Translations under genes and position numbers: made by a program | The notes under the pieces: model-generated | Told to the model about the DNA's origin: nothing | The model's database searches: none | The model's input: the letters and a program-made list of their open reading frames with translations, nothing else | Assembly: GCA_028687585.1 (NCBI GenBank) | Contig: JAQTZV010000005.1 | Location: forward strand, 62,001-126,000 | Origin: Desulfuromonadaceae bacterium | Lineage (GTDB): Bacteria > Desulfobacterota > Desulfuromonadia > Geobacterales > Pseudopelobacteraceae | DNA: 64,000 nucleotides | Direction: 5' to 3' | Part shown: in pieces, positions 52,213 through 61,431 of the stretch | How positions within the stretch are numbered: position 1 is the stretch's first letter | Layout: the number at the start of each line of letters is the position of its first letter

Positions 52213-53601
52213 TTAATTATGTTGAGAGTGTTCGGATGCAGGCAGAGCCGCAGCTGGTTTTTTTGATTGTTCCAATTCGGCAGCCGGCGGTGATATTTTC
52301 TGTATCGATGGCATAGATACGAGATCGGTTCCGATCGTCGCTTCGAGCTGAGCCAGCTTCATCATATACTCGGCCTGCGACTCGTACAGTTCACGCTCGT
52401 AGTTGAAAAGATTCACCCTGCCGTCGAGGAGAGTCAGAAAATCCACCTTGTTCACCCGGTAGCTGATGACGGCCGACTCCAGGGATTGTTCTGCCTGGGG
52501 GATGATGCCCCCCTTATAGAGCTCCACCAGTTTCCGGCGGCGCTCCAATTGGGCAAGGGTGTCGTTTATGGTATACGAGATGTTGTTCTTCAAACCGTAT
52601 AACTCTTCCGTCGCCATGTTCGTCTCGGACGTTGATTCGGCAAGCATTGCCCGGCGCCGTTCCAGCTGGAATGGCAGATTAAAGGTCAGACCAACGGTAA
52701 ACATGTTGTAGCCTGGATCACTGACCATTTCGGTCGAAATGGCTTCCTTGAACATGTACTCGAATGAGAGGTTGAAGTCGGGATAAAATTCCTTTTGTGC
52801 CAGGCGGTGAGACGCCTGTCCCTTGTTTGCCAGACTGATAAGACTTTTTACTTGGGGACGCTTCTCATAGGCGGTTTGGTTCAGTTGTTCGGCTGTGATC
52901 GAGAGTTGCGGCAAGGCGAAATCGGCGATGGTCCCGACAGGTGTGCTTCCGGGACGATAGAGGAGGTAGTTGAGGTTGGCTTCCAGGCTCTTGCGCTGCT
53001 GCCGCAGGGTAATCTGCATATCGAGCATCTTGGATTTTTCCAGGCCGGCCTTGTAGATGTCCTGCTGCACCCCCTGACCGACAGAGTACTTAGACTCCGT
53101 AATGGTCACGAAGTCTGCGAGAATCTGCAGGTTCTTGTCGATAATTTCCAAGGATTTATCCACGGCATACAGCTGGTAGTACGTTTCCTTGACCATCCGG
53201 GCCAGCTCCAGCTTGCGTTCCTCGATGGCCCATTTGTAGGATTCTGCCTCGTACTGGGCAACCTCCTGCCTGATGGCCCGCTTCCCCCAGAAGGGTATCT
53301 GCTGCGAGATACCGATCACCTTGGCGGACTGGGGATCCTTGTTGAAAACCAGCGGCTCGCGGGCAAGCATGTTCTGCAGCTTGAACATGAACATCGGGTC
53401 TTCCAGGCTTGACGCCTGCCTGGCCTTGTTGACATACATCTGCCACTTGGCCTTGGAAGACTTTAATTCGGGATTATTGGCGACTGCAGAAGAAACAAGA
53501 GTTGCCAGATCTTCGGCAGGTAATTTTACTTCTTCTGACCATGCCAAGACAGGCAAAAGAGATAGCAGCATAAGTAAAATTAGTGAGCGAAGGTTTTTCA
53601 T
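52213..53601 (-). CDS. cusC: CusC-type TolC-family outer-membrane efflux protein
   Basis: A 462-residue outer-membrane channel with a signal peptide (MKNLRSLILLMLLSLLPVLA) and the two long helical hairpins of TolC proteins (ANNPELKSSKAKWQMYVNKARQASSLEDP; LTFNLPFQLERRRAMLAEST). It gives the efflux path through the outer membrane. It is the first gene of cusCBA, and the promoter region upstream has a sigma-54-like site and an inverted repeat. Confidence 0.9.
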   Translation of the reverse strand: MKNLRSLILLMLLSLLPVLAWSEEVKLPAEDLATLVSSAVANNPELKSSKAKWQMYVNKARQASSLEDPMFMFKLQNMLAREPLVFNKDPQSAKVIGISQQIPFWGKRAIRQEVAQYEAESYKWAIEERKLELARMVKETYYQLYAVDKSLEIIDKNLQILADFVTITESKYSVGQGVQQDIYKAGLEKSKMLDMQITLRQQRKSLEANLNYLLYRPGSTPVGTIADFALPQLSITAEQLNQTAYEKRPQVKSLISLANKGQASHRLAQKEFYPDFNLSFEYMFKEAISTEMVSDPGYNMFTVGLTFNLPFQLERRRAMLAESTSETNMATEELYGLKNNISYTINDTLAQLERRRKLVELYKGGIIPQAEQSLESAVISYRVNKVDFLTLLDGRVNLFNYERELYESQAEYMMKLAQLEATIGTDLVSMPSIQKISPPAAELEQSKKPAAALPASEHSQHN

Positions 53602-53639
53602 GGGGACTCCTGGAAATCAGTTTACATTACAGGTATCAC

Positions 53640-53655
53640 TACACAGGTCATGCCA
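53640..53655 (-). promoter_or_regulatory. Sigma-54-like promoter of cusCBA
   Basis: On the minus strand TGGCATGACCTGTGTA keeps TGGCA and G at -12, but has GT instead of GC. The gene start lies about 40 bases downstream. Confidence 0.55.
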
Positions 53656-53705
53656 ATACATACTAAGTTGATATTTATAGATTTTTTGACTAGCCATAAA
53701 AAAAT

Positions 53706-53746
53706 ACTGCAGAATATCCTTCACAATGTTACGAATATTCTGCAGT
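53706..53746. promoter_or_regulatory. Inverted repeat upstream of cusCBA
   Basis: Arms ACTGCAGAATAT and ATATTCTGCAGT, perfect over 12 bases and 17 bases apart, at 50-90 bases above the sigma-54-like site. It contains the GAATATTC unit of the other sites. Confidence 0.65.
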
Positions 53747-53815
53747 GTAATTCCGAGTAAACCACTTGTTATTTAATCGTAAAACATTGAGCTTTCTTTA
53801 ATGTTATTTTATCAA

Positions 53816-53950
53816 CTAATCATGACCTTGCAAAACTATGCCGTATTTCTCGATCCGGTAGATGAGCGTATGCCGGGGAATCTTCAAAAACGTTCGGCTG
53901 CGGTCTGATTCCAGGAGTTGCGCTCCACAACAGCTTCCCGCTCCAGCTGC
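53816..53950 (-). pseudogene. C-terminal remnant of an NtrC-type activator
   Basis: The minus strand encodes a Fis-type helix-turn-helix end: QLEREAVVERNSWNQTAAERF, then, after a one-base frame change in a T-run near 53885, LKIPRHTLIYRIEKYGIVL. This is the usual end of sigma-54 activators. Nothing of the AAA+ domain remains: the glycosyltransferase gene begins at 53973. The gene is therefore truncated and frameshifted, and probably once controlled cusCBA. Confidence 0.7.
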
Positions 53951-53972
53951 TATAGTCAGACGCATCAGGAAT

Positions 53973-54740
53973 TTAGTCTTTTCTCCTGTAATCCCCGCAG
54001 GAGAAATACTTCTCAAGCCAGATATATAGGCAGATGAAGAGATACCTGCTACCCACTTCTTTAATCTTGAGCTTTGCGACACCACTTCTTCGATTTCGCC
54101 AGGTGATGGGGATAGTGGTCCAGTTGAACCCGCGCACTATGGCCTTTAAAGGGAGTTCGACCGTTATGTTAAAGTGCGGGGCAATAAGAGGGCGACAACC
54201 TTCTATGACCTCTCTGCGATACGCCTTGAATGCATTGGTGGTGTCGTTCAATTTTATGGCGAACATGAACTGTAGAAACCTGTTGGCTATCCTGTTGATG
54301 GCCAGCTTGATTACAGGATAGTCGATGACCCCCCCGCCTTTAATGAAGCGGCTGCCGAATACGCAATCCCACCCCCTGTCAAGCTCCTGCCAGTAACGAA
54401 CAACATCGTGGCAGTCGTCGGACTCGTCAGCCATCATAATTACAACGGCGTCTCCAATCATGTTGTCCAGCCCGCGAATTATTGCGAGGCCGAATCCGTT
54501 ATAATCACAGTTCCGTACCGGCTTCATTTCCGGCATCCGCTGCGCCAGCTCCAGCAATAGTTCCCAGGTACGGTCTTTGCTCCCGTCATCCACAACAATG
54601 ATCTCATGAGGCACTCCATGGAGGCGGAGCTCCAGATGTAGATGCTCGACGGTGGAACATATGCATGCCTCCTCATCACGAGCAGGGATGACTATTGAGA
54701 GAAGTTGGAGCGGTTTTCTGTCGCAAGAGATTGCGTTCAT
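53973..54740 (-). CDS. Family 2 glycosyltransferase, dolichol-phosphate-mannose-synthase-like
   Basis: A 255-residue glycosyltransferase. SIVIPARDEEACI and the VVDDGSKDRT segment give the nucleotide-sugar binding fold, followed by the metal-binding ADESDD and the KGGGVIDYPVIKL segment. This set resembles polyprenyl-phosphate sugar transferases. The start at 54740 overlaps the stop of the epimerase gene by four bases. It is the last gene of the glycan cluster on this side, next to the truncated activator. Confidence 0.85.
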   Translation of the reverse strand: MNAISCDRKPLQLLSIVIPARDEEACICSTVEHLHLELRLHGVPHEIIVVDDGSKDRTWELLLELAQRMPEMKPVRNCDYNGFGLAIIRGLDNMIGDAVVIMMADESDDCHDVVRYWQELDRGWDCVFGSRFIKGGGVIDYPVIKLAINRIANRFLQFMFAIKLNDTTNAFKAYRREVIEGCRPLIAPHFNITVELPLKAIVRGFNWTTIPITWRNRRSGVAKLKIKEVGSRYLFICLYIWLEKYFSCGDYRRKD

Positions 54741-55807
54741 ATGAACCCCGAAAGCTCCAGCCAATTCGGATGTTTCTCCGCATGGGTTGCAATTTCATCC
54801 AGAATTTCATGGATGCTTGTCTGCGGCTCCCACCCCCAGATATCCTGTGCCTTTGAGGCATCCATGACCATCCAGGGAACGTCGAACCGACGCATCTCGG
54901 GGTTGCCGGCTACGGAACGTTTACCGAATCGGTCGGTACACCAGCTGCTCAGTTCAGCAATGGAGATAGCATGGCTCAGACCTCCGCCAAGGTTGATAAG
55001 ACGAATCGGCGCCACGGCTCCTGAAGAGGTCTGCCGCATGAGGAGCGGGAGCAGGTCGCGGGGATGGAGGCAGTCACGAACTTGATGACCCTTGCCATCG
55101 AAGCCTATGTAAGTCAACGGCCGACGACGTAGCCAGGCATTGATCCAGTAGGCGAAAATACCCTGATCGGCACGGCCGAATTGGCCGGCTCCGGCCAGGA
55201 CGCCGCATCGGTTGATCCAGACCGGGAAGTCGAAAGTCTCGCCATATTCCAAGGCCAGAATTTCTGAAGCAAGCTTTGTGCTGCCGTAAAGGGATATCGG
55301 GGGTAAAGTGGTGAATACCTCGCTTATGCCGGCCTCACTCAAACCATATGGTAATGGCTGGTCCAGGCTCAGTCGAAAAGCGCTTCCTACCGTCTTGACG
55401 GCCAGATCAGCCAGAGGCTTGATGGAGTAGACCCTGCTGGTGCTGAGCAGGATGAATCCGGCACCATACCTCTTACAGTACTCCAGAATGTTTACCGTCC
55501 CTTGGATGTTGTGTTCGATCAGTTGGCGGCTGCTGATTTGACCATCTACCCCTGCCAGCACGCTCGGATTGGCGGCTGCATCAATCACCCAGTCAACTGC
55601 CGGCACTGCATCGAAATCTGATGCCACACGAATATCACCGTGCAAGAGCTTAATACCCTTTTTTTGCAACGGAATCCGGTTCACCTCACTCCCCGGACGG
55701 ATGAAGTTATCCAGCCCATAGATAGTCAGCTCCGGCTCCGCCTCAAGCCAAGCTTTTGCCAATGTGCTTCCGACAAAACCGCAGATTCCAGTGATTAATA
55801 TTTTCAT
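54737..55807 (-). CDS. NAD-dependent nucleotide-sugar epimerase/dehydratase
   Basis: A 356-residue short-chain dehydrogenase of the extended type. The Rossmann motif is GICGFVGS and the catalytic YxxxK is in LYGSTKLASEI. The stretch SSRQLIEHNIQGTVNILEYCKRYGAGFILLSTSRVYS follows the sugar-epimerase pattern. Similarity in arrangement to CDP-tyvelose/CDP-paratose epimerases is seen, but the exact substrate cannot be assigned. It overlaps the glycosyltransferase gene, so the two act together in making a sugar for a surface polymer. Confidence 0.8.
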   Translation of the reverse strand: MKILITGICGFVGSTLAKAWLEAEPELTIYGLDNFIRPGSEVNRIPLQKKGIKLLHGDIRVASDFDAVPAVDWVIDAAANPSVLAGVDGQISSRQLIEHNIQGTVNILEYCKRYGAGFILLSTSRVYSIKPLADLAVKTVGSAFRLSLDQPLPYGLSEAGISEVFTTLPPISLYGSTKLASEILALEYGETFDFPVWINRCGVLAGAGQFGRADQGIFAYWINAWLRRRPLTYIGFDGKGHQVRDCLHPRDLLPLLMRQTSSGAVAPIRLINLGGGLSHAISIAELSSWCTDRFGKRSVAGNPEMRRFDVPWMVMDASKAQDIWGWEPQTSIHEILDEIATHAEKHPNWLELSGFI

Positions 55808-55937
55808 TTATGTTCTTTGGAACCTCATAGTATGTGTACAACCCGTTGAATACGGATATAAAGATCTGTAAACATAACAGTAGAAAATGCACAAAATGCA
55901 CTCATGTGTGACTATGGATGGATGTACACTATCAATG

Positions 55938-57353
55938 TTATCTCCCCAAGATCATTCTGATCATTCCAAATCCAATTTTCAGATTCAATGTTAGCCGATA
56001 GAGAGTTTTTATTCTTAAGATATGCTGGAATATTTTCTTCGGGCGAAAGAAAAACCTTCTGTATGCCTTTCTCTGCCATCTGAGTAGATCCGAAGGTTCC
56101 ATTTCCTCTAGGCGGTGAACCGGAGGAGTATGAAAACTGTACTGACTGTAATCATCTGTTAGAATTAAATCTCTCTTTTTAAGATAGTCATAAATTTCGC
56201 TTCCCGGAAAGGGCGTCAATATATGAAATTTTGCAATATCCGGATCGGTTTTTTTGGCGAATTCTATGGTCTCAAGTATTGAAGCGGCATTTTCTCCAGG
56301 CAGGCCCAAAATGAAAAATGCCCACACTTCAAGACCTATTTTCCGTGCAATCCTGATCGACGCTTCTATTTGCCTTAAGTCGATACCTTTTCCTGTTAGA
56401 TCCAGAATCCGTTGACAACCACTTTCTATTCCAATCCCAATACTGTAAGTCCCCATTTCTTTTAAAGCGCTGATAACCTCAAAATCCAGGAAATCTGCAC
56501 GAATTCCATGAGGGAAGGCAATTTTCACCTTAAGGTTTCTACGAATAATCTCATCCCTGATAGCGAAAACCCGATCTTTGTCAGTGGCGAAATTGTCATC
56601 CCATATATGTATCTCCCTTGCTTTCAGATCCTTCACCAGCATTTCCATCTCGTCTACAACATTTTCAGCACTTCTTGCGCGAAATTTCCTGCTGTGAATC
56701 TTGTGGGACATACAGTAATTGCATAATCCGGGACAACCCCTGCTGGTGATAATCGGAAAGGCTGATTTATAAAGCGTATCAGGAAATGAATAGCTTTTGC
56801 ATCGCAACAAATCTCTGGATGGGTAATTCAGAACATCCAAATCTTCTATAAGTGAGCGACTTGGATTTTCAATGACCTGACCATTTCTGGTAAAGAGTAC
56901 ACCTGTGACCACTGAAAAATCATTTGAACCATATTTAAGGATTGAAACAATCTCCCTGAATGTATTCTCACCTTCTCCTTTTACTACAAGATCGACATTG
57001 CCAGTTTTCAGAAAGTCTTCCGGCAATATTGTAGGATGCACTCCACCACAAATCACTATAGTTTCCGGGCTTATACTCTTGATGATACGAGCCAGCTCAA
57101 GTGCAGCAAAAACTGTCGGAGTTACTACAGATATGCCTATGAGATCGTACTCTCCTCTATGAAGGTTTTTTGCGAAATGTTCAGGACTAATCCCATCTGC
57201 CTCCATATCTAAAATTGATACGTTTTCTTCAGGCACCGCCGATGCAAGGTATGCCAATCCGAGTGGAATCTGCTTGGGCGCCTTCCATTTCCCATAACTA
57301 TTTTGCTGAGGAGGACTCACCAGCAGGATTTTCAATTTCCTGGATTCAGACAA
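55938..57353 (-). CDS. Cobalamin-binding radical SAM protein
   Basis: A 471-residue protein of the B12-binding radical SAM class. The N-terminal part carries a cobalamin-binding fold (VICGGVHPTILPEDFLK, GNVDLVVKGEGENTF). The radical SAM cluster motif is RGCPGLCNYC with C-x3-C-x2-C spacing. Members methylate or rearrange unreactive carbons; targets include lipids, antibiotics and sugars. Here the neighbours suggest a polysaccharide or membrane-lipid substrate. Its role is inferred only from context. Confidence 0.85.
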   Translation of the reverse strand: MSESRKLKILLVSPPQQNSYGKWKAPKQIPLGLAYLASAVPEENVSILDMEADGISPEHFAKNLHRGEYDLIGISVVTPTVFAALELARIIKSISPETIVICGGVHPTILPEDFLKTGNVDLVVKGEGENTFREIVSILKYGSNDFSVVTGVLFTRNGQVIENPSRSLIEDLDVLNYPSRDLLRCKSYSFPDTLYKSAFPIITSRGCPGLCNYCMSHKIHSRKFRARSAENVVDEMEMLVKDLKAREIHIWDDNFATDKDRVFAIRDEIIRRNLKVKIAFPHGIRADFLDFEVISALKEMGTYSIGIGIESGCQRILDLTGKGIDLRQIEASIRIARKIGLEVWAFFILGLPGENAASILETIEFAKKTDPDIAKFHILTPFPGSEIYDYLKKRDLILTDDYSQYSFHTPPVHRLEEMEPSDLLRWQRKAYRRFFFRPKKIFQHILRIKTLYRLTLNLKIGFGMIRMILGR

Positions 57354-57370
57354 TGTACAAATTTCCTCTG

Positions 57371-59260
57371 TCAGTTGAACTGCCTTGTGAAATTCACTCC
57401 GTACCTTTTTGCTCGATCATAGTATTTCCCAATCGGCTCCCCATACGTTTCAGGGCACAATCCATCTCCAGCTCCCAGCGAGTAATTCTCAACACATTCC
57501 AGGACCTTGAGATCTATTTGTTCTATATCCCGATAAATAACAGCTGCAGCCCAGTCATCTTGATACGTTATGAAACAGAATATCCAGAAGATCGTCAGGA
57601 ATAGCCCCCTCCACTTCGCGTTTTTCAGCAAGAGCCACCAAGCTAGCGAAGTATAAGGGATGAGTAGAAAAGCAAATTCTGCATATCTGGAGGATTTTAT
57701 GCTTCCCGATAAGCTGCCACGTCCAATGCAGATTGCTCCCAAGGCAGCTAAAATCCCGAGTATAGCTGTCACAATTTGCCAGGTAGTAATTTCCCGTCGC
57801 GTTTCGGTCTTTTGAAAAAGGAGAATGCACGGCAGAAGGGTAATAAACAAACATAGTATTCCTGAAAATATCCCCTCATCGTTAAATCCAAACCCTAAAC
57901 CAACAAGATTGATCAAACATTCCCAAAATCGGGAATCAACAGGAAAGAGTAACGGCCACTTTGGTGCAGGCTGTTTATCCATGAAAAACCAGAAATACAA
58001 GCCAAGAGCAATCAGGAGATAACACAAAAGCAGAGACAACAATGCGGATTTCCTGTCAACAGGCTTCTTTAAACCGCAGTACACGGTATAAAATGTCTTA
58101 GAACTGAGGTATACAGCAGCGAAAGCAAGGCCATGCGAATAGGAGAACATTGCTGCTATCACACATAAACAAAAAAGTATTTCAGTTTTAGCTGAATAAT
58201 CAATACTTATTGTATAATTCAATGCAAGCACTGAAAACAGAATAACAAAATGCGTCTGTGACATCTGTGCAACCATATGATTGGCGTAAGCTATCGGTGA
58301 CAACATAAAAAGCATGAATAGCGTGAACAGTTGGAAATTACCCTTTCCAAGCAACCGTTCCTTGAACCGATAAACTGCAAACAACATAACGCCAAAGATA
58401 ATATAATTAACTTTCTTCTGCTGGGCAAAGTCCAAGTAGTTTAATTTCAGGCTGAGCCATGCTACTAATTTAGTGAATACTATTTTATGAAAATCCCAGA
58501 AACTGAATAACCATTTCCACGATAATCCATCCAGCAGACCATTTGGCTCGAAGTAATATACCCACTCTTCCCAATAAGGGACATCAACGGCATATTTCCA
58601 TATTAAAGAGAACTGATACAAGTAAACGATTACGAACAATATAACTGCAGCTCGTGGCAAATACTCCTGACTGCTGACAGTTGGCTTTTGCCCAGAGAAT
58701 GGTCTTAACAGCCATATCCCGCTGAAGAACATTAACAACCCACTAGAGAGAGCAATCGTAATTTTGGTCTTGAAACTCTTCAACATACCCAAAGTTGGAA
58801 TAGAAGATATCGTGAGTGACTTGTCGGCATTGGCAGTAAGCACGGGAGAATCGGGCTTGCATGCTTCACGATGTATTTTTCCGTTTTGTATCGTTTTTTG
58901 CTCGCACTCCCCCTTGCTGTTCCATATGTAACTGACCTGATCGTTTTTCAATATTACCCTGTCGACCTGAAATCTCCCCTCGCCAGAAAGAGGTGGAATC
59001 TTGATGGACTTGAGGTGAATCGAGGGTAGTTCTATAGTGTAGAAGCAATCAGCGCCAGTGTTGTCACCGACGACAAATGTAACTGTCTTTGTGGAGCCGG
59101 TATCGGCATCAAGAACAGCGACCTGCCTATTCCCCATTTCCAGGGTTTTTGCTTCAATAACCAGAGTTGCATCAACATATCCGTTGAGATGAAATAGTAG
59201 ATAACCAGCGACAACTGAGATGGCGATCAGGGTCAGAGCCAGGGATCTCGTATAAGTCAT
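57371..59260 (-). CDS. Large polytopic membrane protein of the glycan cluster
   Basis: A 629-residue protein with one N-terminal helix (LALTLIAISVVAGYLLF), a periplasmic domain of about 150 residues, then about ten further helices. The overall plan resembles membrane glycosyltransferases of the GT-C type or O-antigen-associated proteins. A loop holds YWEEWVYYFEPNGLLDG, similar to acidic motif regions of GT-C enzymes. No named family is certain. The ATG at 59260 has AAGGC-AATGAG upstream; the frame above it is unlike coding sequence. Confidence 0.65.
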   Translation of the reverse strand: MTYTRSLALTLIAISVVAGYLLFHLNGYVDATLVIEAKTLEMGNRQVAVLDADTGSTKTVTFVVGDNTGADCFYTIELPSIHLKSIKIPPLSGEGRFQVDRVILKNDQVSYIWNSKGECEQKTIQNGKIHREACKPDSPVLTANADKSLTISSIPTLGMLKSFKTKITIALSSGLLMFFSGIWLLRPFSGQKPTVSSQEYLPRAAVILFVIVYLYQFSLIWKYAVDVPYWEEWVYYFEPNGLLDGLSWKWLFSFWDFHKIVFTKLVAWLSLKLNYLDFAQQKKVNYIIFGVMLFAVYRFKERLLGKGNFQLFTLFMLFMLSPIAYANHMVAQMSQTHFVILFSVLALNYTISIDYSAKTEILFCLCVIAAMFSYSHGLAFAAVYLSSKTFYTVYCGLKKPVDRKSALLSLLLCYLLIALGLYFWFFMDKQPAPKWPLLFPVDSRFWECLINLVGLGFGFNDEGIFSGILCLFITLLPCILLFQKTETRREITTWQIVTAILGILAALGAICIGRGSLSGSIKSSRYAEFAFLLIPYTSLAWWLLLKNAKWRGLFLTIFWIFCFITYQDDWAAAVIYRDIEQIDLKVLECVENYSLGAGDGLCPETYGEPIGKYYDRAKRYGVNFTRQFN

Positions 59261-59382
59261 CTCATTGCCTTTTACCCGGGAGTACGGTTGCTTATGGGGA
59301 TTATTTCGCAGACCTTCAAACCTTTTATAGAAATATGTGACCAGCAACAAGCACCAGATACATAGAGGCAAAGATCTATGTG

Positions 59383-60507
59383 CTATGCATAGGAATATCT
59401 CATCATTCGAGGAATATCGTGATTATGGATTTGCTGCTTTGCAGTCGGATTTTCACCAGAAAGTCGCTCCTGCCACGATGTAACAATCTGAGCAACAATC
59501 TGTTTCAAGTCTATGGAGATATTCCATTGCGGATAGTGGCTCTTCATCTTCGTCAGATCGCTATAGTAACAAAGATGATCGCCGATCCTGTGCTGCTCAA
59601 CATAGGTGTAGACCTGCTTTTCCCCGCTGAATTCCTCTGTCAATGAAAACGCCTCAAGAATGGAGCACGAGTTCGCTTTGCCGCCACCGATGTTGTAGAC
59701 CTCTCCGCAACGGGGAGAATCGTAGAATGCATGGATGAATCGAGCCACGTCCACGGAGTGAATGTTGTCCCTCACCTGCTTCCCCTTGTAACCGAATACT
59801 GTGTACTCTCTCCCTTCGAGGTTGCATTTTATGAGATAGCTAAGGAAACCGTGGAGTTCCAGACCTGAATGATTTGGGCCGGTGAGACAGCCGCCGCGGA
59901 GGCAGCATGTCGGCATACCGAAATAACGGCCATACTCCTGCACCATTACGTCTGCCGCTACCTTGGATGCCCCGAAGAGAGAATGCTTTGACTGGTCGAT
60001 GGAAACGCTCTCAGGAATGCCGATGGCGTATGCAGGGTCTGCGTAGTCCCAGCGAGTCTCAAGTTCGACTAGCGGGATGCTGTTGGGGAGGTCACCGTAG
60101 ACCTTGTTGGTTGACATATGAATGAAGGGCGATTCAGGGCAATGCTGTCGTGCAGCTTCGAGGAGATTCAAGGTTCCTACTGCGTTGGTATCAAAGTCGT
60201 CGAACGGAATGGCGGCAGCCCGGTCATGGGATGGCTGGGCCGCGGTGTGGATAATGCCTGATGGTTTCAGATATTTCACCAGAGCCAGCACCCCCTGCCT
60301 GTCGCGGATGTCGAGTTCGTGATGCCTGAAATTCGGGAGCGAATCGACAAGGCGCTGCCGGCTCCAGCGGGTATCACCCTGGGGTCCTAAGAAAACGGCC
60401 CGCTGGTTGCTGTCAATCCCATGCACCTTGAAGCCTAAGGCATGAAAATATGTGACGACCTCGGAACCGATGAGACCAGAGGACCCGGTGACTAGTAATG
60501 ATTTCAT
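59383..60507 (-). CDS. CDP-paratose 2-epimerase-like enzyme
   Basis: A 374-residue NAD-dependent epimerase. The Rossmann motif is GSSGLIGSE, the family loop TRWSRQRL and [11 protein letters not shown] are present, and so is the segment [20 protein letters not shown] with [17 protein letters not shown], as in CDP-paratose 2-epimerases that make CDP-tyvelose. Such dideoxysugars are rare parts of lipopolysaccharide. The two partner genes for the dideoxyhexose are not in view. It is the first gene of the minus-strand cluster, and a sigma-54-like promoter at 60665-60680 points to it. Confidence 0.85.
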   Translation of the reverse strand: MKSLLVTGSSGLIGSEVVTYFHALGFKVHGIDSNQRAVFLGPQGDTRWSRQRLVDSLPNFRHHELDIRDRQGVLALVKYLKPSGIIHTAAQPSHDRAAAIPFDDFDTNAVGTLNLLEAARQHCPESPFIHMSTNKVYGDLPNSIPLVELETRWDYADPAYAIGIPESVSIDQSKHSLFGASKVAADVMVQEYGRYFGMPTCCLRGGCLTGPNHSGLELHGFLSYLIKCNLEGREYTVFGYKGKQVRDNIHSVDVARFIHAFYDSPRCGEVYNIGGGKANSCSILEAFSLTEEFSGEKQVYTYVEQHRIGDHLCYYSDLTKMKSHYPQWNISIDLKQIVAQIVTSWQERLSGENPTAKQQIHNHDIPRMMRYSYA

Positions 60508-60664
60508 TGTTGCTCAGATCTCCTATTTTGAGTGTCCATCAAAATGAAAGAACCACTTAAAACGACCGCGATAACAGGAAGTGAGGTAGATATTCATTTT
60601 ACATTCATGACAAGCTATGACAAGCCTCGGATCAATTCCCTGTCAAAACTGACATAAACGTCAA

Positions 60665-60680
60665 TACATATGCCGTGCCA
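60665..60680 (-). promoter_or_regulatory. Sigma-54-like promoter of the glycan cluster
   Basis: On the minus strand TGGCACGGCATATGTA matches TGGCACG exactly, with GT at -12 as in the cus promoter. It lies about 160 bases before the epimerase start. Confidence 0.65.
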
Positions 60681-60768
60681 ATCCTACGGCAGGGCCTAAG
60701 TCTATGATATTACGGCTTATTACAATGATTGCTGATGGGTTTTGTTTTTACAGGTTTAAATAGGTGGA

Positions 60769-60796
60769 GAATATTCGAAGCCAGTGTAGAATATTC
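60769..60796. promoter_or_regulatory. Tandem GAATATTC enhancer-like sites
   Basis: Two perfect GAATATTC palindromes, 60769-60776 and 60789-60796, 20 bases apart, about 90-115 bases above the sigma-54-like promoter. Confidence 0.6.
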
Positions 60797-60869
60797 TTTA
60801 GTAATTTGATTAAGAAAGTTATGTAAAGCTATGTCGATTCAGTCGGGCAAATCTCCGTTCCTATATCGT

Positions 60870-61049
60870 TCAGCAATCACATGAAGTATCCAGCCTCCGG
60901 ATGCTTTCAGATCTCTCGCCACTCCTATCATCAGTCAGCTTGTCAGGCTTCAAGAGAATTTGGTCTGGCACCCATATCTTCCCTACGTCGTGAAGCAAAG
61001 CTCCAAACAGATAATCCCAACGTGATTTTTTGTCAGCATATTGGTTCAT
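60870..61049 (-). pseudogene. Fragment of an HD-GYP domain
   Basis: The minus strand encodes a 59-residue frame: MNQYADKKSRWDYLFGALLH, then DVGKIWVPDQILLKPDKLTD. This is the HD part of HD-GYP cyclic-di-GMP phosphodiesterases, lacking the GYP part. The rest of the protein is missing, so it is a remnant. It lies between the two GAATATTC-type regions. Confidence 0.6.
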
Positions 61050-61083
61050 AGCACATCATTTCTGTGCTCGACAGGTAACTGTA

Positions 61084-61122
61084 GAAAATTCTCCAATTTC
61101 AGAAGGTCAATGTAGCATATTC
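61084..61122. promoter_or_regulatory. Further TGTAG-type enhancer-like sites
   Basis: GAAAATTC (61084-61091) and GCATATTC (61115-61122), 31 bases apart, both preceded by TGTA. No sigma-54 promoter is seen next to them. The stretch 61123-61431 holds only short degenerate frames, one with a lipobox-like LISGC. Confidence 0.4.
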
Positions 61123-61431
61123 TTTACCAAAACAATCAGCTTTGAGAATGGTTCAATGCACATTATTTGTATATTCAGCACGTTATCACTTATATCCGGA
61201 TGTGGCATGCAAGTTGATAACTATGATCTTAACAAACAGGCTTACGACATACTACAGATCAACTTCAAAAAGAGTAATAAAATGAAAAGAATCTTATCGT
61301 TGTGACTGCATTGGCAATGAGAATACTTTCTGTTGGCGCTATTTCAGGTTCGGCTGCAGTTTCGTGATTCAATGATGGTAAATGTACACTCAAGATGGTT
61401 TTTGCTCAGCCATCATGAAGTAGGATGATTA

